Source: Pristionchus mayeri
Taxonomy: Eukaryota; Nematoda; Chromadorea; Rhabditida; Neodiplogasteridae
Reading direction: 5' to 3'
Length of the DNA stretch: 64,000 bases
Assembly: GCA_036245805.1 (NCBI GenBank)
Contig: BTRK01000005.1
Location: forward strand, 12,152,001 to 12,216,000
Position 1 is the first letter of the stretch. Each line of letters begins with the position of its first letter. Below, in pieces: positions 33,601 through 45,700 of this stretch. The notes beneath the pieces were generated by a model. The model had not been told where the DNA came from. It worked only from the letters and a program-made list of their open reading frames with translations, and did not search any database. The position numbers and the translations under genes are program-made.

Positions 33601-36600
33601 TGATCAGAGTGGTTATGCGTTGTTTTCCAAATTTCGATTTTCACATGCTTAAAATTTTGATATTTTTTGGATCGTTGAAATTTGAAAGAACGCACACGTT
33701 TGCCAATCACCTTATATGCCAACATTGTGTTAGGCCTGAAATTAGTCGAATCCCCTCGAAAATACATATTGATTTTTCATGAAATGTTTTACGCACTCTC
33801 AAAACGTCGTTTCCATGCAATAATATTTCAACAATCACAATGTGTGGGAGCCTCTATACAACTTTTTTCTCATTTAGGTCGGTACATATTATACGAATTA
33901 CTTTGAACTTTTTAGATTTCAATTGTATTTTTAAAGTTAGCAACGTTCAAAATGGAGATTTTTCGAAGATGAAAAAATCGATTTTTAAGAATGAGCGAAA
34001 CTCCGCATTTTCAAGCGTAATCATACTTCTGCATTCTTGAATAGTAAATATTTGTTCAATAATGATCTGAAATCACGATGGTTTGCCTGAAAAATACATA
34101 TTTATACTGAGATTTTACATAACTTCGTTTCCCTCGAAGCGGGAAACCCCATGCATCCCGCTCTTTTGGAGCGAAAAGATGCACTTAGGGGTAAATTTTC
34201 ACGTAGAATCCAATGAACATGTTCAAAAAGGGGCATTCAGAGGATAAGGTTTCCGGGCACACATTTTGAGAATTCCAATGGCCTAAACTTTTTTTAACAG
34301 ATGAGCTACCTCTTCACTTCTAACAGTAAAAATGCTTATTTCGTCGAGTTATTTCAGAATTACGTTGCATTTGTGAGGTTTGGATGAGCCGTTCAAAAGT
34401 TACAAAAACTGACCACCCAGGTATAGCGCGACACAGGAAATGAGGTGTCAGAGATACGGCTTTCTAAGGTCGACTTTCGAACTCTACGCGAAAAGTTACC
34501 TCTAGGACAATTTTCAAATTCGGACTTTATTTTTCGTTGTACGGCACTTGCTTAATCCTCTCAGATAGTTACTCTTATACTCATATCTAACAAATTACGC
34601 TCTAGTTGTTAGGTTACAGTATCCCTAAACTAGGAAGTAACAGGGACACTAGATTTTCATTAGTTAATGGAGAGGAGAGGAATCGACTTGTCGATTGACG
34701 GTCGCTACAGTCGGCCCGGCTTCACTGCACTGAATGCGACCATCTCATTCATCCACCTCACAACGAATCTTATTCTACTTGTCATCAATATGCACAAGCA
34801 TATGAAGGGAATTGGCACAGATAATCGAATTGTTTAGAGAACTCCGCTAATTTTTTTTAGATGGTATCAGTGGGCGGATGGAGAAGGAGGGAGTGAGAAG
34901 GGGGCTGAAGATTTTGTTAGCCAAGCTGTACAAGGTGCTTTCACGTTTTGGAACACAATGATAATTTGAACGGATCAATGCTTATATGACAATGGGTGGT
35001 TAGTGCTGCATGCTTGTAGATTCGGTCAGTGTGCACGGACAACGACGAAAGATAGGGAAGATGCTGAGGGATGACTTCAGTGTCATAAAGCATCTTCTCG
35101 ATTTCTGGCATCTTGTTAAGGGAATTAACCATGATCTGAGAGAGGTAATTACATGCAGAACAACTTATAACCGTTAGGAGAACATGTTACACTTGTAAAA
35201 TGTGGCGGAGAAGACATGCGAAACTTGTGTTTCACCTGTTCTCTAGTTTCTATTACCAACGAGAGATAATGCAAATATTAGTTGTTTTTTTCAGTTGGCA
35301 AAGAAGCAGTGCCCCAATATAAAGTATTGGAGAAAGAAGTTAATAAACCATGCGCACTATATCCACTCCAAGTTCGGTAAAAGTCGTAAGCTTGGACTGC
35401 AATACTGGCTGTCATCTCTCGCACAAGTAACTGGAAGACATCGTCACTTCGCCAAGGTGCCTTCATGTTTCATACATACAACTTACGAGTCGACCACAAA
35501 ATGTATTGCCCCTATTATGTAATAGACTACGGTAATACTTCCAGATTCCCTTCTTGCACGGCATTGCCAAGTGCAAGCATTCTCGACTGGGATGGAGCAA
35601 TGCGCATCTAATCAGGAGGGACAGCGAGGAGTTTCAGCTGCTGAAAGCTGTGATTATGAAGCCCACTTTTCTCGCTGGTTTCCTCAGAGCGAGTCCCAAG
35701 AAAAACACCTGAGTGTTTCAACAGCATAATCAATATCTATGCACCCAAGAGAATTGCTCGGTTAGCCATAATTATTGTACTTTCCGGACGAATCCTAAAT
35801 ATTACACGCGCAACTAGGAATTCAGATCGTCAAAGTGGTACGGAGAGCTGATCAAACTTGCCCATCTACATTACAACACGCTCGCTCTACTGGATATGCT
35901 GAATCTGAGGGAGGCCACGGCTGACCACGCATGGAGACGTGAGGTTAGACATTCACATTCATATAATTCCGGAAGAGCAATCTGCAAACAGCGAGTAGGC
36001 CAATGTACTGAAACAAAATAATACGTGTCAGGTATGGGCGGAGATTCCCGGAGTTATCGAGAAGAGGAAGTTGGATCTGTTCATGAAGAAGGTCGGAGCG
36101 CCCACCGACCGAGAGTACGTGCTGGCGATGCAGGAAGAAGAGAAGGATGTGGAGGAGGCGGAAGGAGCGGAAGGAGCAGAAGAAAGGGAGGAGGGCGATG
36201 GGGGAGAGAGCGATGTCTCGGAGGAGCTGGGGGAAGGGCTGTACGGAGAGGAGGTGGACTCGGACCACAACCCTGTGATGTATGCGATCGAGCTGTCTGA
36301 CGCCGAGGACGAAGAGTCAGCAGAGGAGGAAGACGAGGGAGAGGTCGAGGGGAAGGAGGGAGATGTCGTCGACGGAGTGGAGAAGATCGCGCTCTCATCT
36401 GGATCCGAGTGGGATGAGGGAGAGGCTGGAGAGCGCTGGATGGCACTGCATCAAGGTGGAAGGGGAAGAGGAAGAGGCGGGAGAGGAGGGAGAGGGCGTG
36501 GGGGTACTGTAGTTCGGCACGAAGTGGCAGCCGTCCAAGCTTCAGTATCCTCGGCCGACCCCTCGGGTCAGCAAGGACTCTCCGATGAGCCGAAGGGGGG

Positions 36601-36757
36601 GACTGCGAAGAAGAGGGAGAGAAGAGCGACAGCAGCAGCGAAGAAGAAGAAGGGCGAGGAAGAGGAGATGAATGAAGAAGACTCCAGCTCTGATTCCACC
36701 TTCAAGTCCACACAAGCCAAGCGAGTTAGAGCGAATGGAAGGGGTAGAGGGAAGTAA
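30609..36757 (+). CDS. THAP-domain, DDE-transposase-derived protein (interrupted)
   Basis: Exon 1 (30609-30833) is a THAP zinc finger: CALCG near the start, FP after GGIRR, a W, and ...CSVHFGEDD. Exons at about 30899-31023, 31068-31262 and 31280-31890 add a serine-rich linker and a CPSCG...CNKC segment. After two palindromes the frame resumes: LSIDGRYSRPGF (34672-34815), GISGRMEKEG (from 34860), CTDNDERIGKML...HLLDFWHLVK (35028-35144), WRKKLINHAHYIH (35295-35457), then 35545-35755, 35820-35942 and 36031-36757. The DGRYS, TDND and DFWH..K motifs are those of THAP-linked DDE transposases such as Kolobok-type; that assignment is tentative. The C-terminus is acidic (Glu-rich) with an RGRGG box and a Lys tail. 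One extra A in AAAAA at 35701-35705 shifts frame. Domesticated gene or decaying transposon. Confidence 0.55.
32021..32685. mobile_element. 665-bp palindromic element
   Basis: The ends are CATAATTGCCCAC / GTGGGCAACTATG, and the arms are rich in GGTACCGTA / TACGGTACC words. The right side has an extra internal hairpin (CACTTAGCACCCAT near 32605-32645). It lies in the middle of the THAP/DDE gene. Confidence 0.85.
32709..34581. mobile_element. 1.87 kb palindromic element
   Basis: Arms of about 900 bp begin TATGAGAGACTATCTGAGAG on the left and end CTCTCAGATAGTTACTC on the right, with near-perfect complementarity throughout and a centre near 33645. The outer TATCTGAGA is shared with the foldback at 5520-6563. 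It starts only about 25 bp after the previous palindrome ends. A detached piece of the arm is at 11518-11585. No coding capacity. Confidence 0.9.
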
Positions 36758-37247
36758 AGGGTCATGCATAGATGGACAGAGTAGGCACAGGGATCATGAT
36801 TTGTTCTTTTGTTAATTTATTCGTATCACTCACTTGTTGTTGTAGCCACCGAATGCCGTCGTGGCCCGTTGTTGCGTGTCGCCACGGGGATCTGCATTCA
36901 ATAAATAATTATAATTGAATAATGAGAAAACAACACATGCGTTCTATGATCTTACTAAATTCCACGTAAACTAATCCATAAGAAACGCACCATATTTTAG
37001 TAAACCATTGAAACGACAATTTTGATGATTTTCGAAATGCTATACTATAGCATTTAATTTCTTGTAAATTATATCATATTTATAATGGAATCACTGTAAC
37101 ACAACTAGGCCATAGTTATCATGAACCAGTCCAAAAATATTTCAATGCTGGGAAGCGCAAGCATGAGGATAAATTTATCTGAAGTCCTGAGAATCCTAGG
37201 CATAGGAAGATCCTGAAGACTGCACCTCTGATTACGATGTCACCCAC

Positions 37248-38027
37248 CTACAGAATCCCCGCACGTACCTTGTCTAGTTTGCCCTTCTTCTCGTATTGGG
37301 CCACGACGGGAGCAGTCGCTTCGCTGAACGTCTTCAGACGCTTCTTGGTAGCGTCTATGTTGTCGTCGTCACGTCCACTGCAAGAGAGTGCACGACAATA
37401 GATAGAGGACACGGTACTATCGATCTCTTTCGAGCTACAGTATACCTGGTCTCCGCGCACTTGAGCAGTCGCGTCACGGGCGTCTCCTCCGAAACTTCGA
37501 AATAGACGGGCAGCTTGGCGGGAATGATCTGCATACAAGCTTACAGTACCCACCGTATCCCGCCACAGTACCCCTACCGTACCTCAGTCTCGAACTGGTA
37601 TCCTTGGGGGTATCCATCGATGAGGAATCCATTGCTGCCCTTGGCCACTTCCTTGAGTATCGCCTCCTTGATCAGATCGAGCACCACAGTCTTCAAGGAC
37701 AGTAGGATACAGTAACCATTGTACTGCATTAATCAGGGTGTTACCGTACCAGGGGAGCCTCCATGATCTTCGTCAGCTCCACGCCAGTGGGTTTCGGTAG
37801 GTCACGCGGGATACGGTAGGTCAACTACAGTAACCTACATTATCCTTACCTCAGCCGATGGAGATCTCCGGAAGAGAGATGCGAGAGACCGTACTTGACC
37901 ACGATCTTCTCGCACTGGGTGTCCTTGCTCAAGCTGGGACCACCTGGATAAGAGCAGGGTATTAGCCAGTCCGCGATTCGAAGAGACTACGGTAGGATAC
38001 CGTACCGACGATGAAGAAGACGCACAT
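37248..38027 (-). pseudogene. Adenylate kinase-like gene with degenerate P-loop
   Basis: Minus-strand exons read in order as adenylate kinase 1: MCVFFIVG (38027), [20 protein letters not shown] and SSGDLHR, KPTGVELTKIMEAPL, VLDLIKEAILKEV...GFLIDGYPQG, PVYFEVSEETPVTRLL, and GRDDDNIDATKKRLKTF...YEKKGKLDK. Adenylate kinases interconvert ATP+AMP and 2 ADP. The P-loop, normally GGPGSGKGTQ, is [10 protein letters not shown] here: two glycines are lost and the lysine is kept. The AMP-site DGYPR is DGYPQ. The usual last exon is missing; reading through gives a stop at 37250. Probably inactive, although no internal stop is seen. Confidence 0.7.
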
Positions 38028-38137
38028 TTTGAGGGGGCGAGGTCGACCTTCTTGTCGGACTGTAAAGGCAGGATTGATGATCTGGGACTAGGAATATACA
38101 TGCTGAAGTATTATTGCCATTTTGAGATGGTGGGGAC

Positions 38138-38722
38138 TAGGGTGGCGAGGATGGCTCTTACTCACCCGCACTTGTTTGTTCCCTCTGGCGGGTACCCGAC
38201 GCACTCTCTATTTACAACCCTTCTCTCCTCTGCTCACCCGATTTAGAGAGGAGAGAGTGCGTGTCAGATGCGGGTCGAGGATTTTCTCACAATCAGTACT
38301 AAATTTGGGAAATCGGATGTGCTCTACATCGTTGGAATCGAGAGCTATCGAAATCCTGTCGATTCGAACAAAAATGTTCAAGTCGAAAATTCACAAAAGA
38401 TAAGCGAGAGAGCATTGGAGAGCGAGAGGGCGCCAGAGAAACGAGAGACATCCCCATAGCTCCCTTTACTATTCATACGGTGTGCAATTGAAATTCAAAA
38501 TAATCCACACAAATTTGCATGTTTTCGATAGCCCTCATCGAGCAAATTGGCACTAATTGCTAAGCGTGATGCCTACGGAGATCAGAGAAAGGCCTTGACC
38601 CGCATCTGACCCGCACTCAAAGGGCTCACCCGCAAGGGAGGGGGCAATAAACGAGAGAGGGCGTCTGACCCGCACTTGCGGTTGACAACAAGTTGACCCG
38701 ATGAGCCATTTTCGCCGCCCTA
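38138..38722. mobile_element. hAT-type MITE, relative of 22936-23277
   Basis: The 585-bp element has ends TAGGGTGGCGAGGATGGCTC and GAGCCATTTTCGCCGCCCTA. Flanks GTGGGGAC and GTGGGGGA match at seven of eight positions, like an old 8-bp duplication. Internal ACCCGCA / TGCGGGT words repeat as in the other copy. Confidence 0.75.
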
Positions 38723-38749
38723 GTGGGGGAAGAGTGGTTGTTAGTAGAA

Positions 38750-39380
38750 AGTCAGAAACTGAGGGCGAGGAGATCATTCGCCATCTATCGCTCACCCAGT
38801 TTAACGGTGCGGCTGAGGTGAGCAGGATGTTGCCGGCATTGAGATCGCGATGGATTACGTTCTGCTCAACCAGAAACGCACTTCACACGTATAGCTGTAA
38901 TTTCAATATAAGCTGATGTGTACACATAAACAACCAGAAGATAAAGAGAGCGAAACCGTGTAGGCATTATTTCAATACAAGTCTGCCCAATGCAGGTTCA
39001 CTTTCATCGAGCAATAGCCACAACCTTTTCTTTCCGCGTCCTTTCGATGTCAGCCATTCAAGCAAAGAAAATGCCAGCAATTACAAGAGTGGCTTACTCG
39101 CGGCTAAATGGCAACGGGGTGTTTTATTGATACTTCCGCCGCTTGTTGATAGCCCCTTTCTTTTATCACGATGTACAGAATAATGAGTCATTCGCCCAAG
39201 TTCAATATACAGCGCTTTGACAAATACCTTTGTCATCGTCAGAACCCCTTTCTGCTCACCTTAGCAGCTGTGACTCTCAACGGATCAGCCTTGCCCACGG
39301 CCTTCTCGGCCTTTCCGAAGGCGCATCAGCCCAGCTCGCCCACGATGTCCCACTCGTCCAGGTGATTTTGTCCTGCCTAA
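38750..39380 (-). pseudogene. Ste20/SLK-like protein kinase fragment
   Basis: Two minus-strand exons remain. The N-lobe exon (about 39380-39259) reads DEWDIVGELG, a stop, then CAFGKAEKAVGK...VTAAK: the glycine-loop region of an SLK/GCK-type kinase, with TGA (plus 39326-39328) where ELGDGAFGK is expected. The catalytic-loop exon (about 38878-38790) reads VIHRDLNAGNILLT. The invariant HRD is kept, but the DFG exon, activation loop and C-lobe are not found. Non-functional relic. Confidence 0.75.
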
Positions 39381-39539
39381 CGATAATCAGTTATTGACAA
39401 GAAGCATAGGCGAATACCAATGAAGCCAACCTCAAGACCCCACTGGTTTTGAACTTCCCCTACCCGGGTTTTGGTCCCGTATTCCTCACTGGTATTTCTT
39501 TCTCAGCTTCAACCCTTGCTCACCTAAACCCGTTGGTCA

Positions 39540-40870
39540 GAATCATGGCTAGCTGACGGTTTATGGGTAGGAGATATGAGTACCTTCCATTCGTTGAGGG
39601 TGTGCACGTGCTTACCGGGATGGGCATCGAGCGCCTCCTCTGCTTCTCCCACCACCAGCTTACTGCCTCTTGCGACGATCGCCCAGCACGTATCTGCATC
39701 ATACATTTAATGTATGATAGTCAAATACCCAAAATATCTGGGAAGCCTGTTTAGGATTGACTCATAAGGTTGGCTACCAGGGTGGGGGCGTAATAGCTCA
39801 ATGACTAGGAATCATGCCAAAAATGATGACACGCTTTTTTCAAAAAAAATACCATGTGCATCCATAAATTAAAGTTAACGCCCACGAAAATAGATTAAAA
39901 TTATTTCATAATATGATAGAACGATATTTAATTAGTAGAACTGGAATAATTAAGATATTATTTTGAAAGCACTCCATTGTAAAATGTTTGTGATGTGGGA
40001 GAAATACTCACTTGAGCGATTCCTTGGAGCAGTTGATGAGGCCGTGCATCATTAACCGTACTCGACGAAGGGGCGATCGGAACTGGCCCACCTAGACGGG
40101 AAAAGAACGATACAGTTAGGTCGGCAAGTATAACTTGTAATCAGTGTATTGAATAAAAGCTGTAAACATACCTGCGTGCAGAGACGAAAGTTTTCGATGA
40201 GTCCGGTTCCGTTGCTCATGAAGTTGTAGGCAGATATGGAGATTACTCCGAGCGGGTGGAATCCGATTAGGTAGTTCTGGAATGGAGATGAGGGCATGAT
40301 AAGAAGGGAATGGTGAATGGTGGTGCTCACCTTGTTGGCCGGTCGTTGAGAGGTGGGATGGATGGAGAGGGGGAAGTAGCCAGTGAACCACTTGTGGATG
40401 GGCAGATTGAGGAAGTAGCGAGAGGCGTATGCTCCTGTCAAAGGGAAAAACGACGGTAACGGTAAACTGGTGAATGGATAAAAAAATCGATAGTCAGCGT
40501 ACCCTTGTACGGCGAGTCCCAGTCCCACCACAGCCAGACGCCGTACTTGGCGACCACGAGGGCGTAGCCGTTGAGGAGCTCAAAAGTGGATGTTACGGTT
40601 GCGAATCATGCACAAGAGGGGATTCAAAAGTAGCTTCTGTAACTGCTCTCACCATCCATCTGAAGAGAAGTAGAATGCGTGCAGGCGTCACGAAGGTCGC
40701 CCAGAAGTGGTAGAGAACGCAATGGATCTGAATAGGGGAATGGAATCACTAATTATCGAAAGGATGACTGACCTGTAGTCGTCGCTCCTACGGGAGGCGC
40801 ATCGGCGCCAACTCAATGCCCAGTACGGTAGCCAGCCTGAGTGGATATTAGAGATTACGAGGTTTTCCGG
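39540..40870 (-). pseudogene. DGAT2-like acyltransferase pseudogene
   Basis: Exons run from high to low coordinate as in diacylglycerol acyltransferase 2: GIELAPMRLP, stop, ERRLQ (about 40830-40772), an HCVLYHFWATF membrane segment, YGVWLWWDWDSPYKG, ASRYFLNLPIHKWFTGYFPL, NYLIGFHPLGVISI, RRVRLMMHGLINCSKESLK and GSKLVVGEAEEALDAHPGKH. The family makes triacylglycerol at the ER. The catalytic HPHG has become HPLG (CTC codon at plus 40250-40252), and an in-frame TAG lies at 40788-40790. The C-terminal exons are missing, with the kinase relic following directly. Decayed. Confidence 0.8.
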
Positions 40871-40879
40871 AGTCACACA

Positions 40880-41480
40880 ATTCCTAAAGTAATTTCATTG
40901 TCAGCGACTTAAAATTCCAGCGAATAGTACCGGTAGAAAATATAAGCACAATAGTTGCATATAATTCCTGAAGTGTTTGGCTCGCGTAAAATAAAGGGCG
41001 GGATAGAGCGCGCGTAAACAAGTGACGAATCGAGCGACCACAGAACATGCGAACCTGTACTCGGCCTAAGTGAAGGGAGCAATTTCCTCGAGCAGCTATA
41101 TTTAAGTTACAAAGCTAGGGCATGTATTCAAACATAAAATAATTACAATCGAAGGAAAAGTAAATATACCTGGAGGTTCCTTCTGTTTTGCCGCGACCAA
41201 AACTGTGCCTGGACGGCACGTTTCTCGGCGCCATCGTTCACCTCAATTTATGATATAAATAGGAGCGTAAATAGATCCAATGACGACATGGAACAACATG
41301 ATGAAGAATAACGACAAGTGGAACATACTCGAAATCAGAATAAGCTTACTATAAAGTGATCGAGCTACCTATATCTTTGGTTTAAATGGAAGGAATATAC
41401 ATCATTGCGGCGGTGCATAACAGATGCTTACGACAAATAAGTAGAACAAAGCTAATTCTGTCCAGTAAACGCGACAGTAG
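40880..41480. other. Intergenic, no gene seen
   Basis: Upstream flank of the DGAT2-like relic. No further exon of it or of another gene was recognised. Confidence 0.4.
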
Positions 41481-41491
41481 TGTGACGTGGC

Positions 41492-41629
41492 ATAATGGCG
41501 ACAAGAACTTAACTGACCCCAGCTTCTGTCGCTTTCGCGCCCTTTCTGCCTCGCTAAAAGGTCAGAGAAAGGCAGAGAGCGCGCGAAAGCGAGGGAAGAA
41601 AGGGTCAGTTAAGTTCTCGTCGTCATCAT
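41492..41629. mobile_element. ~140-bp hairpin MITE
   Basis: ATAATGGCGACAAGAACTTA faces TAAGTTCTCGTCGTCATCAT, with inner GCTTTCGCGC / GCGCGAAAGC matches. No coding capacity. Confidence 0.8.
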
Positions 41630-42112
41630 ATCATTTTGGAAGAGTTTACGGGTAAACGAGGGTGGTTGCTACTCACTCACGTGCTTATAGCATTGCATGA
41701 CTATGCTTAGTCAATGTTACAACTGTTTAAAACATATATAAACGATACAGAAAGGGAAAAAAAGGAAAATTCAAAGCCGAAAACTGAACGCCAGTGGGCG
41801 GAGCTCTAAATAAATATTTTTCACTGATTTTACTGGTAAATATTATTTTTTTACTGTCTTTAGCGTCGGGGGCCGCTAAACCACACCTTCCCGGGGGCCT
41901 ACCGTAATCCGCCTGTTGCAAACGCGTAAATCATTCATTCTTTTATATTTTTATATTGTTTTTTCTACGATTTTGCTTTATTTTACCAGTACTTAACTAA
42001 AAATAATATTAAATAATAATTTTGAGAAAATTATTTTTCACCGCGAATTATCTTTAATTGAAAACATGAAATTGACTGGAACAACTACCAGGTCATCGGA
42101 ACAACCAGAAAA

Positions 42113-42300
42113 GTAGCGCACTTCCGCATTACGAATGGAAGATTAATCTCCGCTCTTCAATAGTCCTTTAACAGCGCCAGAGACAGAGTACTTTCGTTCC
42201 TTCAGCAAGTATTGTACGGAGCTTATCATCTCAAGGAAACACCCGTCGACCAAGGAAACGGATGCTCATGCGATTTTGAGGAACAACGATGCACATCTCA
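42113..42300. repeat. Duplicated block, copy of 18496-18690
   Basis: Near-identical to the block at 18.5 kb. It sits about 480 bp upstream of the Srt receptor start. This suggests that a receptor-plus-flank unit was copied locally and that the 18.5 kb copy lost its receptor. Confidence 0.8.
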
Positions 42301-42780
42301 AACCTTGATTGCTTACTGTATGCTGAGATGAGCTCGCGCAATTTTATGAATTTTGAACTTTTTTTAATTTCTTGAACTTGTTAATGACACAAAGAAATGC
42401 TGACCGCGAGGTCTGTAAAATGAGCTGTAGTCCTACTATCAGTGATCAGTGTAACGTTGCTAGATCTCGACATCTTCTCAATGCTAAGTGATGAGCACAG
42501 CATCTGGCTCATTGAAATTTCGGGACTAGTCGAACTGTCACTGCCTGTGATGTGGAACAATCACTGCCTAATCATTGGAAGCGTTTAAATGTTTGAAAAC
42601 ATACTACAAAATTCAACATAAACTTCGAACGTCCCTCACACAATTAACACATCCAATTTCCAACAACACGCGGTCTTCCGCGAAATCTGAGATTATTGCG
42701 AGGAGCGCCGCCTCCTTAATCCGCTAGAGATAAATGCCAGATCTGGGCCATTCTGCCTCCACCCCTCTCCCATCACCATT

Positions 42781-45700
42781 ATGAACGACTCAGGCGATTC
42801 TTCAAAAACGTAGTCTCTTCTTTCACGTTCTATGTAACTCTCAAGCGGATCAATTATTTTGTATAATGTCTTGTACAAAATCTTGATTCAGAAAGGTGAT
42901 GCCTATCGTGAGTCAGATCCTGCCGATCTGGGAGTTTCCTCTGCATTCGGAGTATAATTGCAGGTTACTATTCGTTATGTTTTTACTATTTACATTATCA
43001 ACGTGGGTATGCGCGTTAAAGAATGGGAAAACAATAATATTTTCGCATGTGTAACATTAGGAAGTACCATTCAGTGTGATCCATCCTCCTGGTGATTATT
43101 GGACACAAAAGGATGGAGAGAAGCAACCCGTATTCGGGTATTGGTCCGTTACCTGGGGCGTTGTTTGCGAGGTGGGAATGCTTCGAATATATCTTATTAT
43201 TTCGTAGTGTTAGCTTCATGAAAATTAATTGTTTAGATCCTTTACATCCCCATCACTATCGCGTTGTACGAAGAAGCAAAGAAAAGCTCATGCTACAAGG
43301 TTAGAATTTCGCTCAGCTTTATGCCAAACTATTGAGAAAGATTTCCTAGCTATAGTGTAAAACCAAATTTCAGATAATGTTATTCCTCGCTTACATTGAC
43401 ATCATCGCGATCTTCGCGAACTCAGTCTTCTTTGGTAAACATAGAGGATATTTTTTTAGAATGCAAATATTTAGGAATATTGATAATACAAGGCTACGTG
43501 TTCTGTACAAATCCGTGGTTCGTTTGGATGGTCGGCTGTATCGGACTGGGTAAGTTGAGATCAAAAGCAGGATTTATCAAGCTTGGAACCTAAATACACG
43601 ATTGAGTTTTTGAAGACGAAAAGGAGTCGGATTTTGAATTCTTGTTTTATATGTTTTAGTGTTGCTGATCATGATGTTTTGAAATGAACAAACGCACATA
43701 CAAAATTACGACTATCAACTCAGGAATGTGGTGTGGTGCGAGTGCGAATTGTCTTCTACTCGTCACTAACCGACTCTTTGAACTGCTAAACTACGCTCAT
43801 TTCACGCCGGTGAGTTAGCGAAATATCAATCATAACATGGTTTAAGGCACGATTCCAGCTGTTCTATGCACGTTTCAGGCGCTTGTAACATTAGGGTTAT
43901 TCGAAGAAGGGCAGTTCCTTACCTTGTACAAAATACTAAAATAATAAACCAACTACAGAGACGCACCGTGCAATACCTCTTCCTCACATCCATCTACATG
44001 TTCTACTTCACTTTCCTCACCCCGCCCATCCTGACAAACTCGAAGGGGAAGGGAATGTTCTTCGACCCTTTCATTGGCGAAGCTCAACTCGAAAAGGTGC
44101 GTGAACAATCTTAGACAAATATCTATTCCACTTGATACCGATCGTTTGAAATGTGCTTGAGAATTGTTCTATGCTATATTTCAGTTCTCAAACTGGCCTC
44201 ATACGGCCAATAATCTGATCGTGGTTATGGCCACCGCCGTTTTGTACATCTCGCTATGCATTGTGCTGGTGGTGAAGCAGGTAAGACGTAGACATTTTAA
44301 ACATAGTTGTAGTTCTAACACACTATCATATGCATACATGGTGTTTCTTGATGTTTTTTTTCTAGAACGCATTGATACGCATAATCAGTGGAATTATATT
44401 TTAGGGAGGCGACGGGCACAGCGTTCGCGTAAAGCAGAATAAAGCAGTGAGTTCAATTATTCATCGACAAAAACAATACTATAAACAATAATATATAATA
44501 GTTGTAGCAAACAATAACCACCTCACTGTGTGCACTCTCCCACTCCGTTTCTCTGAACTGAAAGCGCACGTACACTATTAATCACTCTGCTAGCACTCTT
44601 CGCCTACCAAGAACGAGATTGGGATGGTGAACGATGATTAGGACTCACATCCCAGAATACATTTCATTTTCCTTTGAGAAACGGTTCAACGTTTCCAGAA
44701 AAGAGAGCACTATTGACATTCGCAGTAGGCACCCTTAAATATTAATAGCAATAACGCTCTCCTGCGTTCATCAGTTTGCCTGAGCAGATCTGGAGCAACG
44801 CGGGAGATCAAAGGTATATGTGTTTAGATCTTCATCCAAGCCACGCTCATCTGCTTCTTTAACGTAGTCGCTTCTCTGGGGTGGGTATGATTCACTCAAT
44901 TTCGAGCAAATTGTTGACGTTATCCCGAGGAGTGGCGAGTCCAAACGACTAATGCTCGTGATGTACAATGTGAAAGAGGCAATAACATTACGAGTCTTCC
45001 CATGTAACGCGACTAAAAGATGAATTTAATTGTTTAACACCGGGGAGACAAAATAGTTATTTACTTTGGCAGTCCAGAAATAATTTTTTTTCTGCCCAAG
45101 TAAATAACTATATTGCTGCAGTCGATAGCGTGTCCACGTGAGGAATATCCTAACACCGTAAGGGAGGGATCACTATTGTAACCATTCGGCCTTTGCCAGC
45201 TGTAAACGGACCATTAGTTTACGGATTCACTCAGGTACGTCTACATGAACTTCTTCCAAGCGCCTCCGGCACTCGTCGTAATCGGTCACATCAACTGGCA
45301 GCTCAGTCACGGTTTGCCTTTCATTTCTTTGTCACTAGGTCGCCGTAGAGAAAGTGCTCGCCTGCGACATTGCTGCATGTACAGGTATTTTGGGGATATC
45401 AATTATAGGTACTAGTTCCGATGATAACCGTAGGATGATAATCTTCTGGATGAGGCTCGAAACAGTTATCCATCTGCAGAACTTTCACAGAAGCATTTTT
45501 GACTCTTTGGGAATCTACTTTGAACACACCGGGGGAAGGGTTCTATTTTTGGACGGTGATCATCCGATCTAATGCACAGCCATAACTCCAGGCGCACCAC
45601 CCTACATCTACCTGATTCTGAACAAGACGGTGCAGGAGCGATGCAGGTAACCTCGATTAGAACAAATTATATTTACAATTGATAAATTTCAGGAGACTCC

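Noticed and set aside
36025..36446. Several ORFs on both strands over the acidic/RGG tail
   Set aside because: Shadows of the Glu/Gly/Arg-rich purine-biased exon of the THAP/DDE gene. Low complexity keeps other frames open.
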